A DNA stretch of 64,000 nt, taken from assembly GCF_001655615.1 (NCBI RefSeq), contig NZ_CP011567.1, positions 2,861,001-2,925,000 of the forward strand, in the 5' to 3' direction. The notes under the pieces were generated by a model. It did no database searches, was not told where the DNA came from, and saw only the letters and a list, made by a program, of their open reading frames with translations. This DNA is from Pseudomonas sp. GR 6-02. GTDB taxonomy: Bacteria > Pseudomonadota > Gammaproteobacteria > Pseudomonadales > Pseudomonadaceae. The translations under genes were made by a program, and so were the position numbers. This document shows, piece by piece, positions 8,635-16,945 of this stretch; the first letter of the stretch is position 1; each line of letters opens with the position of its first letter.

Positions 8635-10374
8635 TCAGAGTGTCGGCAACTGCCCGATGCGACCCATCATCTCGGTCACGATCTGCAGGTCCAGCAGGAA
8701 CTGGTCGACGGTCTTGAACTCGTTGTCGTTGTGGCCGGTGTACTTGAGCTCGGGCCTGGCCAAGCCGAACTGCACGCCGTTGGGCAGCTCATGGACCGAA
8801 GTGGCGCCGGCTGAGGTACCGAACTTGTGTTCCATGCCAAGGTTCTCGCTGGCCACCGCCAAGAGCGCCTTGACCCATTCACCTTCGGGGTTGCGGTACA
8901 TCGGCTCGGCGATCTTGTAGTCGAAAGCCACTGCAATGTGAGTCTTCTTGCTCCAGGCACCCAGCTTTTCGGCGATTTCAGCCTTGAGCGCTTCCGGGGA
9001 CTTGCCCTTCGGCACGCGCAGGTTGACCGCAAGCTTGAAGGCTTTTTCATCCATCCCGACATAGGTCAGGGAGGTGGTCAGCGGCCCCATGAAGGCATCG
9101 GAAAAACCGACCCCCAACTTGCCGCCCAGGTAGTCCAGTCCCCAGTTGTCGACGGCATAACGGGCGGCGTCGGTAATGTGGTTGTGCTTGAGCGCGACCT
9201 TGCCGTCGAGGCTGTTGATGAAGCCCAGCATCCGTGCCACCGGGTTGATGCCTGACTCGGGCTCGGAGGAGTGGGCAGAAACACCGGTGACCGTGAGCTT
9301 GACGTCCTTGCCGACGACCTTGGCGGTCACCTCGAAGTTGCCGCCATTGCGCTTGGCATAATCGCTACCTGCCTTCTGCAGGCTGGCGGCCAGTTCGGCG
9401 GGCTTGTCAGTTACAAGGGTGGCGACCGACGTTGACGGAATCTGGTTGGTTGCCAGGCCGCCGGTCATTGAGGTGATTTCGGCGCCCTTGCCCTGAGCGC
9501 TCCGCAGGGCAAAGTTCGCCATGACGGTGCCGTAGCCTTTCTCGGCAATCACCACCGGGTAGCCGCCATCCAGCGCCAGGTTGTAGTTGGGTGTCGGGTT
9601 GTGTTCGAAGTAATAGGGGATGGCGTCGCCGGTGGTTTCCTCGGTGGTGTCTACCAGCAGCTTGAAATGGCGAGCCAGCGGCAGCTTCTCTTCCTTGATG
9701 ATCTTCATGGCGTAGAGCGCGACCACGATGCCGTTTTTGTCATCCTCGGTGCCTCGGCCATACATACGGTCGCCGACCAGGGTGACCTTGAACGGGTCGA
9801 GGCGGGTGCCGTCTTTCAAGACCCAGTTCTCCGGCGTCACGGGCACCACATCGGCATGTGCGTGAATGCCCACGATTTCGTCGCCAGCCCCTTCGAGGGA
9901 TATTTCATAGACTCGGTTGTCGATATTGCGAAAGTTCAGGTTGAAGGCCTGGGCCAGGCCCTTGAGCTTGTCGCCGATCTTGATGAATTCAGGGTTGTCG
10001 TGTTGGGCCACGCCGTCCACGCGGAAGGTCGGGATGGCCACCAGTTCGCGCAAGGTCTCGGTAGCAGCGTTGCCGTACTTCACCCGCGCATAGAGGCCAA
10101 GCAGGCGATGAATCTCGTTCTGTTGTTCAGCGGAAAGGGGCTTGTTGCCCTGGAAAGCACTGATTGCCGGGCCGAGGTCGGCGGTTTTGGCAAGCTCGCT
10201 CTTGGCCAGGCGTTCCAGGAACTGCCTGAAATCCGTTACCGATGCATCGCTGAAGGTCTTGAGGATGGTCGCGCTCTGTTGCGGGGTAATGTTGGCGTGC
10301 GCTGAGGTGGTGAACGACGAAAGGCTGGCCAGCATCAGGGTTGTCGCGGCCAGTTGCTTAAGTGAAAAGTCCAT
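8635..10374 (-). CDS. Secreted M20-family (PepV-like) dipeptidase, 579 aa
   Basis: This is a zinc-dependent exopeptidase exported to the periplasm. The N-terminus (KQLAATTLMLASLSSFTTSAHA) is a typical signal peptide ending in an AxA-type site. M20 motifs are HAHADVVPV (first metal His and catalytic Asp), YGRGTEDDKNG (bridging Asp), DTTEETTGD (catalytic Glu pair) and VSAHSSEPESG (dimerisation-domain His). The roughly 120-residue region between signal and catalytic domain is longer than in simple M20 enzymes but common in this periplasmic subgroup. Start: an ATG 12 bases upstream abuts the AAAGGA ribosome site with no spacing, so the second ATG was preferred. A single gene with its own terminator. 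Role in peptide turnover is inferred. Confidence 0.8.
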   Translation of the reverse strand: MDFSLKQLAATTLMLASLSSFTTSAHANITPQQSATILKTFSDASVTDFRQFLERLAKSELAKTADLGPAISAFQGNKPLSAEQQNEIHRLLGLYARVKYGNAATETLRELVAIPTFRVDGVAQHDNPEFIKIGDKLKGLAQAFNLNFRNIDNRVYEISLEGAGDEIVGIHAHADVVPVTPENWVLKDGTRLDPFKVTLVGDRMYGRGTEDDKNGIVVALYAMKIIKEEKLPLARHFKLLVDTTEETTGDAIPYYFEHNPTPNYNLALDGGYPVVIAEKGYGTVMANFALRSAQGKGAEITSMTGGLATNQIPSTSVATLVTDKPAELAASLQKAGSDYAKRNGGNFEVTAKVVGKDVKLTVTGVSAHSSEPESGINPVARMLGFINSLDGKVALKHNHITDAARYAVDNWGLDYLGGKLGVGFSDAFMGPLTTSLTYVGMDEKAFKLAVNLRVPKGKSPEALKAEIAEKLGAWSKKTHIAVAFDYKIAEPMYRNPEGEWVKALLAVASENLGMEHKFGTSAGATSVHELPNGVQFGLARPELKYTGHNDNEFKTVDQFLLDLQIVTEMMGRIGQLPTL

Positions 10375-10528
10375 TGCTGGGGGCATTCCTTTGCAGGTGG
10401 TTGGTAGGAAATATCTGATTGATTAGTCAGAAACTTTTCCAAACTAACACCAAGAGGGAGTAGTACGGGAGTACCTGAAGTGCGATCTGTCGCACAGAAA
10501 TGCAAAAGCGACGCAGAAATGAAAAAGC

Positions 10529-11641
10529 CTACCAACGCAACTCGAAGGCATTTTGCGCGCCCGTCTGGAGGCTGCTGCCCAAGCGTTTGCACTCGCGAGA
10601 AAGGGTGTCTTGCAGCCATTGACGGTCATCCCCTTCGGCGTGACAGAGGCGAAAGCGCTGCAGGCGAGTGGGTATCAGCTCCAGCGTCTGCAGGCGTCCG
10701 TCCGGGGCCAGCGAGACAAAGTACAGAAGCCCCAGGTCGCCGCGATAATCTGCGTGGCCCTCGATGCCTTCGTAATCGTTCAGCAGATCCCCGCAGCCAT
10801 AGAGAATCAGGCGCTCGCGGTACACCTCGATGCCTTTGACGTGGTGCGAGGAATGGCCATGCACCACGTCAACTCCGGCCTCATCGATCAGGGCATGGGC
10901 GAACCGGACCTGCTCCTGCGGGATCTCGAACCCCCAGTTGCCGCCCCAATGAATGGAGGCCACCACCCGATCCCCCGGATTTTTGTACTTGAGAATTCGT
11001 TCGGCCACAGGGCGCAGGCTTTGCATCGACAGATCTTCCAGCCGCGCGACGCCCGCGCGGCTATCCGTGGCGGCCCACCGCGGTGGAATGCCGCTGTCGG
11101 GAGCGCCGAAGCCAAACACCAGCAAGCGCTGTCCGCCAGACAACGGCAGCACGGCGGGCGCTTCGGCAGATTGTCGGTTGAGCCCGGCGCCGGCACTGCA
11201 CATGTCGTTGTTCGCCAGGGTGGCCAGCGTATCGGCCAGGCCAGGCACGCCCCAGTCCAACACATGGTTGTTGGCCAGCACGCAGCAATCGATGTCGGCG
11301 GCACTGATGGCCGGGAAGTTCTCCGGGCTCATGCGGTAATTGATGCCCTTTGGCTCCGGTCGTCCGCGGCGGGACACCGCTGTTTCCAGGTTGATGATGC
11401 GTACGTGTGGCTGGCGAAGTTCGAACTCATCCAGCGCAATGCCCCAGATATAGGTGAAATCGACCGGGCGGGGAATCGGGCCATTGTGTCGTTCTGCCAA
11501 CCGGACGTAATCGCCGGCTTTCTTGACGTAGTCTTCGTAAAGCCGTGGATCGCCAGGATGCGGCAGCACTGCGTCGATGCCTCGGGCGGTCATGACATCG
11601 CCGGTGAGAAACAGCTTCAGCGTATCGGTAACGGCTGCCAT
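10529..11641 (-). CDS. CapA/PgsA-type metallophosphatase family protein, 370 aa
   Basis: The protein belongs to the CapA family (poly-gamma-glutamate capsule synthesis-associated, metallophosphatase fold). Family signatures are LFLTGDVMTARG near the N-terminus, INLETAVS, LANNHVLDWG, SIHWGGNWG and VVHGHSSHHVKG. There is no signal peptide or membrane anchor, unlike capsule CapA proteins, so this is the soluble subgroup often seen outside capsule loci. No capB or capC homologue is nearby, so a polyglutamate role is unlikely. The start follows GGAGG with good spacing. The 140 bases downstream to the peptidase gene hold one short inverted repeat (GTGCGA/TCGCAC) without a T-run. Confidence 0.8.
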   Translation of the reverse strand: MAAVTDTLKLFLTGDVMTARGIDAVLPHPGDPRLYEDYVKKAGDYVRLAERHNGPIPRPVDFTYIWGIALDEFELRQPHVRIINLETAVSRRGRPEPKGINYRMSPENFPAISAADIDCCVLANNHVLDWGVPGLADTLATLANNDMCSAGAGLNRQSAEAPAVLPLSGGQRLLVFGFGAPDSGIPPRWAATDSRAGVARLEDLSMQSLRPVAERILKYKNPGDRVVASIHWGGNWGFEIPQEQVRFAHALIDEAGVDVVHGHSSHHVKGIEVYRERLILYGCGDLLNDYEGIEGHADYRGDLGLLYFVSLAPDGRLQTLELIPTRLQRFRLCHAEGDDRQWLQDTLSRECKRLGSSLQTGAQNAFELRW

Positions 11642-11693
11642 GGCACCCTCCGGATATCCCGAATAGCCTGGATCAACAGTAAATCTCTGTTTT

Positions 11694-11713
11694 AAAACAA
11701 ATTAGTTTGTTTT
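11694..11713. promoter_or_regulatory. AT-only perfect inverted repeat
   Basis: AAAACAAA and TTTGTTTT are separated by TTAG, about 53 bases upstream of the CapA-family start and 150 bases before tRNA-Gln. The spacing and symmetry resemble a dimeric repressor operator such as a TetR-type site. A T-rich right arm could also weakly terminate rightward transcription. No regulator gene is adjacent, so the role is open. Confidence 0.35.
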
Positions 11714-11865
11714 TGGGCTTCCCAGATGCAGCGAAAGTTGATAAATTTCCGCGCGTTCTTGCAGAGGCCCTTACGGGGCTTGCAGCGTAGGGACGCAGCA
11801 GCTCGATATTGCTCGCAAGCTGCACATTCAGAAAGAGAGTGCCAGGCACTCGTCGCAACAGCTAC

Positions 11866-11940
11866 AGGGGCGTCGCCAAGCGGTAAGGCAGCAGGTTTTG
11901 ATCCTGCCATGCGTTGGTTCGAATCCAGCCGCCCCTGCCA
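11866..11940 (+). tRNA. tRNA-Gln (anticodon TTG)
   Basis: A full cloverleaf can be drawn. The acceptor stem AGGGGCG pairs with CGCCCCT, the anticodon loop is TTTTGAT with anticodon TTG, the T-arm contains GGTTCGAATCC, and CCA is encoded at the 3' end. It lies alone between two divergent leftward genes. A terminator follows about 70 bases downstream. No integrase or att-like duplication is seen next to it. Confidence 0.95.
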
Positions 11941-12012
11941 TTTTCCTTACACTTATTCAGTCATGACTCAGTCGGCGGTATTGCGCGAGTCCTGGATGGT
12001 CGTGTTTACGAG

Positions 12013-12046
12013 AAACGCCAGTGCCGATTCGGCCTGGCGTTTTTTT
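12013..12046 (+). terminator. Terminator downstream of tRNA-Gln
   Basis: AAACGCCAG pairs with CTGGCGTTT across a 12-base loop and is continued by a run of T, reading rightward. It is placed as expected for the tRNA transcript. Confidence 0.85.
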
Positions 12047-12075
12047 GTGTCGGTTAAATATCCCTCCGAACACAG

Positions 12076-12103
12076 CGAGCGCGACGCCGTGGCGGCGCGC
12101 TCG
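12076..12103. terminator. GC-rich hairpin between tRNA-Gln terminator and rlhA stop
   Basis: CGAGCGCG and CGCGCTCG enclose CGCC/GGCG pairs, giving a very stable stem just after the rlhA stop codon. Neither side has a T-run. It may act as the 3' end or stabiliser of the leftward rlhA transcript. Confidence 0.4.
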
Positions 12104-12111
12104 CCCGTCAC

Positions 12112-14109
12112 TCAGTGGGGCGCGCGAGGGATGGTCTTGAGCAGGTCTTCAGGGCTGATGTGCCCGACAACCTGCTGCACGCTGCCCGGTTGCGGCAGAC
12201 CAAGGATGTGCCCCTTCATCTTGCCGATCACGTGCATCTCGCAAGGCTTGCAGTCGAACTTCAGTGTCAGCACTTCGTCACCGTGCACCAGCTGCATCGG
12301 CGCGACCTTGGTGCGCACGCCGGTGACGCCCTTGGCCTGCTTGGGGCAGAGGTTGAAGGAGAAGCGCAGGCAGTGCTTGGTGATCATCACCGGCACCTCG
12401 CCGGTCTCCTCGTGAGCCTCATAGGCCGCGTCGATCAGCTTGACGCCGTGCCGGTGATAGAAGTCGCGGGCTTTCTGGTTGTAGACGTTGGCCAGGAACG
12501 ACAGGTGGGACTCCGGGTACACCGGTGGCGGATTGGTCTCGGCCTTGCGACCACCCCGTGGGTGGGCTTCGATGCGGGCCGCGGTCAGCGCTTCGATGAC
12601 TTCGCGGCGCAAGGCCTTGAGCTGCGAGTTCGGGATGAAATACGCCTGCGGTGCATCCAGCTTGATATCCGTGGCATGGTACTGCGTGGTGCCCAATTGG
12701 CCGAGCAAGTCGTGCAGTTGCTCCAGGGCCTGTTCCGGCTTGTTGGCCAGGCCGAATGGACCGTCCAGGGCGACATTGGCGCTGACACCTTCCTCGCTGG
12801 TGACGGTCAGCTCGAGGCGATCCTCACGCAGGCGAGCGACCCAGGCCAGACCCACCCGGCGCTCGGCGGAGGTCTTGAGCAGGGCTTGCTGCCAGTTGTG
12901 GTCGAGGTTGCGGCTCAGCGGGTGATTCGGCCGCAACTGGTGCAGCCCCTTTGGCATTTCGTTGGGCTCGACACGGTAGCGGTAGCGCTTTTCACCGTCT
13001 TCTTCGAACTCGCCTTTCGGTTCGGCGATGTTGGTACGCCAGCCCACCACCTCGCGCTTGACCAGCACATTGAGGCCGTCGCCGTTGGACAGCGGTTCGT
13101 GGGTGACCACCAGCAGGTCGCGCTTGCCGACTTTCTCCACCACGCCCACCGGCAGGCCGGTGAAGGTCGGCGAGTCGAAGGCGCCGATGTCGATCTTGCG
13201 CTCGCTGACGAAGTAGTCGGTGCTGCCACGATGGAAAGTCTTGTCCGGATCGGGCAGGAAGAAGTGCGCGGTGCGGCCGCTGGAAGCGCGAGCCAGGTCC
13301 GGACGGTCTTCGAGGACGTCGTCCAGGCGCTGGCGATAGTAGGCGGTGATGTTCTTCACATAGCCCATGTCCTTGTAGCGCCCCTCGATCTTGAACGAGC
13401 GTACACCGGCTTCCACCAGCGCGCGGATGTTGGCGCTCTGGTTGTTGTCCTTCATCGACAGCAGGTGTTTTTCGTAGGCGATCACACCGCCTTTTTCATC
13501 CTTGAGGGTGTAGGGCAGGCGGCAGGCCTGGGAGCAGTCGCCACGGTTGGCACTGCGACCGGTCTGCGCATGGGAGATGTTGCACTGGCCGGAGAACGCC
13601 ACGCACAGCGCGCCATGGATGAAAAACTCGATGGCCGCGTCGGTCTCGTCGGCAATGGCGCGGATCTCCTGGAGGTTCAGCTCGCGGGCCAGTACCAGTT
13701 GCGAGAAACCAGCCTGATCGAGGAACTTCGCCCGCGCCAGGGTGCGGATGTCGGTCTGGGTGCTGGCGTGCAGCTCGATCGGCGGAATGTCCAGCTCCAT
13801 CACGCCCAGATCCTGGACGATCAGCGCATCGACGCCGGCGTCATACAACTGGTGGATCAGCTTGCGCGCCGGCTCCAGCTCATTGTCATGCAGAATTGTG
13901 TTGATGGTGGTGAACACCCGCGCGTGATAGCGACGGGCGAATTCCACCAATTGGGCGATATCGCTCACCTCGTTACAGGCGTTGTGGCGGGCGCCGAAGC
14001 TCGGGCCGCCGATGTACACCGCGTCGGCGCCATGCAGGATGGCCTCGCGGGCGATGGCCACGTCGCGGGCGGGGCTGAGCAATTCCAGGTGATGCTTGGG
14101 TAGGGACAT
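12112..14109 (-). CDS. rlhA: U32-family protein RlhA (23S rRNA C2501 hydroxylation), 665 aa
   Basis: This is a U32 'peptidase' family protein of the YdcP/RlhA subgroup, which in E. coli is needed for hydroxylation of 23S rRNA cytidine 2501. The U32 barrel begins LELLSPARD and continues with ADAVYIGG and NTILHDNE. The cysteine cluster of the family is present (GALCVAFSGQC, then GDCSQACRLPY), as is the FKIEGR motif around residue 240. The length matches YdcP (about 650) rather than the shorter YegQ or UbiU proteins, and the long C-terminal extension with a late CxxC-like patch (FDCKPCEM) agrees. No Shine-Dalgarno is visible before the ATG; the preceding bases are a run of A. The gene stands alone. 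Confidence 0.85.
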   Translation of the reverse strand: MSLPKHHLELLSPARDVAIAREAILHGADAVYIGGPSFGARHNACNEVSDIAQLVEFARRYHARVFTTINTILHDNELEPARKLIHQLYDAGVDALIVQDLGVMELDIPPIELHASTQTDIRTLARAKFLDQAGFSQLVLARELNLQEIRAIADETDAAIEFFIHGALCVAFSGQCNISHAQTGRSANRGDCSQACRLPYTLKDEKGGVIAYEKHLLSMKDNNQSANIRALVEAGVRSFKIEGRYKDMGYVKNITAYYRQRLDDVLEDRPDLARASSGRTAHFFLPDPDKTFHRGSTDYFVSERKIDIGAFDSPTFTGLPVGVVEKVGKRDLLVVTHEPLSNGDGLNVLVKREVVGWRTNIAEPKGEFEEDGEKRYRYRVEPNEMPKGLHQLRPNHPLSRNLDHNWQQALLKTSAERRVGLAWVARLREDRLELTVTSEEGVSANVALDGPFGLANKPEQALEQLHDLLGQLGTTQYHATDIKLDAPQAYFIPNSQLKALRREVIEALTAARIEAHPRGGRKAETNPPPVYPESHLSFLANVYNQKARDFYHRHGVKLIDAAYEAHEETGEVPVMITKHCLRFSFNLCPKQAKGVTGVRTKVAPMQLVHGDEVLTLKFDCKPCEMHVIGKMKGHILGLPQPGSVQQVVGHISPEDLLKTIPRAPH

Positions 14110-14328
14110 GTTTTTTTAGTCTGGCTTGTCACGGTCAAGGTGCGCATTGTAGCGGCGAAACGCCTGACCGGCACCCATGTGCTGCCCGATGGCGTTTGTC
14201 CGCTGAGCAACACGAATAACCATCGGCTTCATCCCTTGGCCGAATCCGATGGCTGATGTAGTGAATCTGCCGCTGAGCAAGGATGGAAGGGGAAGGATCA
14301 AATTCAAAGACGCTGGATCAAGACCCGG
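14110..14328 (-). promoter_or_regulatory. Gap upstream of rlhA with weak promoter signal
   Basis: On the minus strand TACAAT (14151-14146) is a good -10 hexamer about 37 bases before rlhA, but the -35 region is poor. The rest of the gap, lying downstream of the GH16 gene, shows no hairpin with a T-run and no convincing small gene. Confidence 0.3.
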
Positions 14329-15801
14329 CTATCGACCGCGCCGCCACACCTTGAGGTAGTCCACGCTGAAAGTGGAGGGCAGATCGGCGTCGTCGACAAC
14401 GCCGAACCAATTCCACATGGCCTCGCTGTCAAAGTTGATTTGCATCGGGAAGAACCAGTGGGTGTTCTTGGCCTCTCGCACCAGGACGCCGTCTACGTAC
14501 CAGCGCAAGGTGTCGGGTTGCCAGTCAAAACCGTAGACATGAAAGTCGCTGGCCAGGCGCCACGGGGCGATCCAGCTGCTGCCGTCGCTGAGGTGGGCGG
14601 TGCTTTGTGGCGTGGCCCAGACATGGGCGTTCATGTTGTATAGACGGTCGAAGGCAGCGCCCTTGGTCTTGCCGCCGATCTCGAATATGTCGATCTCCGT
14701 GGCATTGTCGGCAAGCCCCGTCCACGCTAGCCAGAAGGCGCTGGAGCCCGCCGATTCCATGGGTTTGGCGCGGGCTTCGTAGTAGCCGTAAAAACTGCGC
14801 TCGATCGTGCGGACCATCGCCGAGCTATAGCCTTGGTAACCCAGCCGAACGTACTTTTGCGGCACGTTTTCCTTGCGGAAAACGATGTTGAGATTGCCAT
14901 CACTCAGGTAGGCATTGTTCGGCGTGAACAGCGCCGGTTTACGCCCGAGCGATTCGGTGCCCGTGGCATTGTTGACGTGCCAGCGACTGGTGTTAAGGGT
15001 CGCACCGTTGAAGTCGTCGGAAAATTGGCTGTCCACCCTCCATTGGCCGACATTGGCCTGATCGGACAACGGCAGTTCGGCATTGATCCGCTGCGGTACA
15101 GCGTCCAGGGGGCCGATACGGGTCCAGGAATTGGCGGCCTTGGGGATAGCGACGGACCACTTTTGCGCCAGATACTGAAACACGCGCTGCCGTTCCTCCA
15201 GAGAGGCCAGGTGACGGTCGTACACCAACACTTCCGCGATGTCGCCACGCAAGTCTTCAGTGCTACCGACCACATTGCGCCCCACCGCAAACGGGCCTAT
15301 AGGCACGTCGTTGAGTTCCAGAACAAACAGGGTTGGATCGTAGGCGGTGGGCTGTTGCACGCTGATCGCGAAATTTGGTGCCACGTTGTCATTTTCAGCG
15401 ATCCACGGGCGCGAGCTGAACAGCCGCTGCCAGGTCTCGCCGCCGCTTTGCCCGTTCAGTCTGCGTGACACGATCAATAAGGTCATGGGGCCTTTTGCGG
15501 CACGAATTGTCTTGCCAAGGAACGCCGACGAGCCACTCAAACGCACCACCGAATGGCCATTCATGGCGTCCTTCACACGCAGCGGAAGTGCGGCGCCTGC
15601 GGCATCGTCTACGGTAACGTCATTGGATTTGCCGGACTTGTCGTGCCACCGCAGGAGGTGGTTCTGGGCATCGAAGGTCATTTTTGAAGCATCGGCAGCG
15701 TCGAGCCACAGCACCAGGCCGTTGGCCAGCGGCGGGGGAGTGCCCCCCGACGCGTAGCACACAACCGATACCAGGGCTGCCAAAAGGATGTACCTGCTCA
15801 T
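14329..15801 (-). CDS. Exported GH16 glycanase with N-terminal lectin-like domain, 490 aa
   Basis: This is a probable endo-glycanase of the exopolysaccharide locus. A hydrophobic leader (YILLAALVSVVCYASG) suggests export. Residues about 25-215 look like a LamG/concanavalin-type module (GLVLWLDAADASKM, HDKSGKSND, GDIAEVLVYDR). The C-terminal part is glycoside hydrolase family 16: DDFNGATLNTSRW at its start, the catalytic signature EIDIFE near residues 370-375, then HVYGFDWQPDTLRWYVDG and a closing VDYLKVW. Its ATG overlaps the galE stop as ATGA, so it is translationally coupled as the last gene of the operon. It may trim, release or process the polymer made by the upstream genes. Substrate specificity within GH16 cannot be read by eye. 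Confidence 0.8.
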   Translation of the reverse strand: MSRYILLAALVSVVCYASGGTPPPLANGLVLWLDAADASKMTFDAQNHLLRWHDKSGKSNDVTVDDAAGAALPLRVKDAMNGHSVVRLSGSSAFLGKTIRAAKGPMTLLIVSRRLNGQSGGETWQRLFSSRPWIAENDNVAPNFAISVQQPTAYDPTLFVLELNDVPIGPFAVGRNVVGSTEDLRGDIAEVLVYDRHLASLEERQRVFQYLAQKWSVAIPKAANSWTRIGPLDAVPQRINAELPLSDQANVGQWRVDSQFSDDFNGATLNTSRWHVNNATGTESLGRKPALFTPNNAYLSDGNLNIVFRKENVPQKYVRLGYQGYSSAMVRTIERSFYGYYEARAKPMESAGSSAFWLAWTGLADNATEIDIFEIGGKTKGAAFDRLYNMNAHVWATPQSTAHLSDGSSWIAPWRLASDFHVYGFDWQPDTLRWYVDGVLVREAKNTHWFFPMQINFDSEAMWNWFGVVDDADLPSTFSVDYLKVWRRGR

Positions 15802-16862
15802 ACCCATTGCTTTAACACAATCGATGCGGCCAATCCGGGTTGGGAGCGGTATCCGTGCGGATTACACATTTGCCATCGCCAGGTGTCGATGATCATCTGC
15901 ATCAGGTCGCGCTGTGCGTACCAGCCCAGATCACGCCCCGCCTTGGTGGGGTCGGCCCAACATTCGGGGATATCGCCGACACGGCGCGGCGCGAACCGGA
16001 ACGGGATGGTAATACCGGTAATGTCCTCGAAGCTGCGGATGATTTGCAGCACGCTGTGGCCAATGCCTGTTCCCAGGTTCCAGACGTGGATACCGTTTCT
16101 GTTTTGCAACGCCCGCAACGCTTTGAGATGGCCTTCGGCAAGGTCGACCACATGGACGTAATCGCGCACGCACGTTCCGTCGACAGTGGGATAGTCGCTG
16201 CCGTATACGGTGAGTTCGGGCATTTGCCTCATCGCGACTCGTGTCAGGCAAGGCAGCAGATTGTTGGGCTTGCCATTAGGGTTTTCCCCGATCAGCCCGC
16301 TATCGTGAGCACCAATCGGGTTGAAGTAGCGCAGCACCGCAATGCTCCACTGCGGATCGGACAGGCACAAGTCGGTGAGCAACTCTTCGATCAGCAGCTT
16401 GGTACGACCATAGGGATTGATCGGTTTGCCTGTGCCCAGATCTTCAATGAGCGGTATCTGTCGGGGAATGCCATACACCGTGGCCGATGAGCTGAACACC
16501 AGTTTGAAGACCTCGAATCGGGCCATCGCATGGCAAAGATTGAGCGTACCAATGACATTGTTGGCGTAATAGTCGAGCGGCTTTCGAATGCTTTCCTCCA
16601 CGGATTTGAGACCGGCAAAGTGCACCACGGCATCGATGTCGTAGCGGCTGAAGATTTCATCGAGCAGGTGGTTATCGCGGATATCACCTTCAATGAAGTC
16701 GACTCGCTTGCGAGTCAGATACTCCAGGCGCGCGAGCGATTCGCGGCAGCTGTTACACAAGTTATCGAGGACCAGCACCTGTTGACCGGCGTCAATCAGG
16801 GTCAGGGTGGTATGCGAGCCGATGTATCCGGCCCCGCCGGTAATCAACGTGGTTTTGTGCAT
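15798..16862 (-). CDS. galE: UDP-glucose 4-epimerase
   Basis: Converts UDP-glucose to UDP-galactose (or the N-acetyl forms) in the cytoplasm. It has the Rossmann motif GGAGYIGS at residue 9, SSSATVYG, the catalytic YGRTK, NPIGAHDSG and RDYVHVVDLA. At 354 residues it is slightly longer than the usual 338 because of a C-terminal extension. It sits as the penultimate gene of the exopolysaccharide operon and supplies a nucleotide sugar for its transferases, so the polymer probably contains galactose or galactosamine; that is inference. Confidence 0.92.
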   Translation of the reverse strand: MHKTTLITGGAGYIGSHTTLTLIDAGQQVLVLDNLCNSCRESLARLEYLTRKRVDFIEGDIRDNHLLDEIFSRYDIDAVVHFAGLKSVEESIRKPLDYYANNVIGTLNLCHAMARFEVFKLVFSSSATVYGIPRQIPLIEDLGTGKPINPYGRTKLLIEELLTDLCLSDPQWSIAVLRYFNPIGAHDSGLIGENPNGKPNNLLPCLTRVAMRQMPELTVYGSDYPTVDGTCVRDYVHVVDLAEGHLKALRALQNRNGIHVWNLGTGIGHSVLQIIRSFEDITGITIPFRFAPRRVGDIPECWADPTKAGRDLGWYAQRDLMQMIIDTWRWQMCNPHGYRSQPGLAASIVLKQWV

Positions 16863-16945
16863 GATGAGGCGTTCCTGTCACAAGGAAATTGCGCGAGTCA
16901 GGAGAATGTGGTCCGGGTAGGAGAAAGGTTGTCGGGTGCGTCCTC

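Noticed and set aside
10529..11641. Poly-gamma-glutamate capsule gene
   Set aside because: The CapA-family protein lacks a membrane anchor and capB/capC neighbours, so a capsule role is not supported.
11866..11940. tRNA-Gln as an integration site for a mobile island
   Set aside because: No integrase, no duplicated tRNA 3' end and no composition shift were seen beside it.
11726..12415. Open frame running across tRNA-Gln and its terminator
   Set aside because: It contains the tRNA gene and a terminator and continues into rlhA antisense; not a protein gene.
12115..14103. Long open frame antisense to rlhA (about 660 codons)
   Set aside because: It mirrors the rlhA gene in a high-GC context, has low-complexity His/Gln/Val-rich translation and no family motifs; rlhA is clearly the real gene.
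14116..14307. 63-codon frame upstream of rlhA on the minus strand
   Set aside because: No ribosome site, no recognisable motif, and it overlaps the rlhA promoter candidate.
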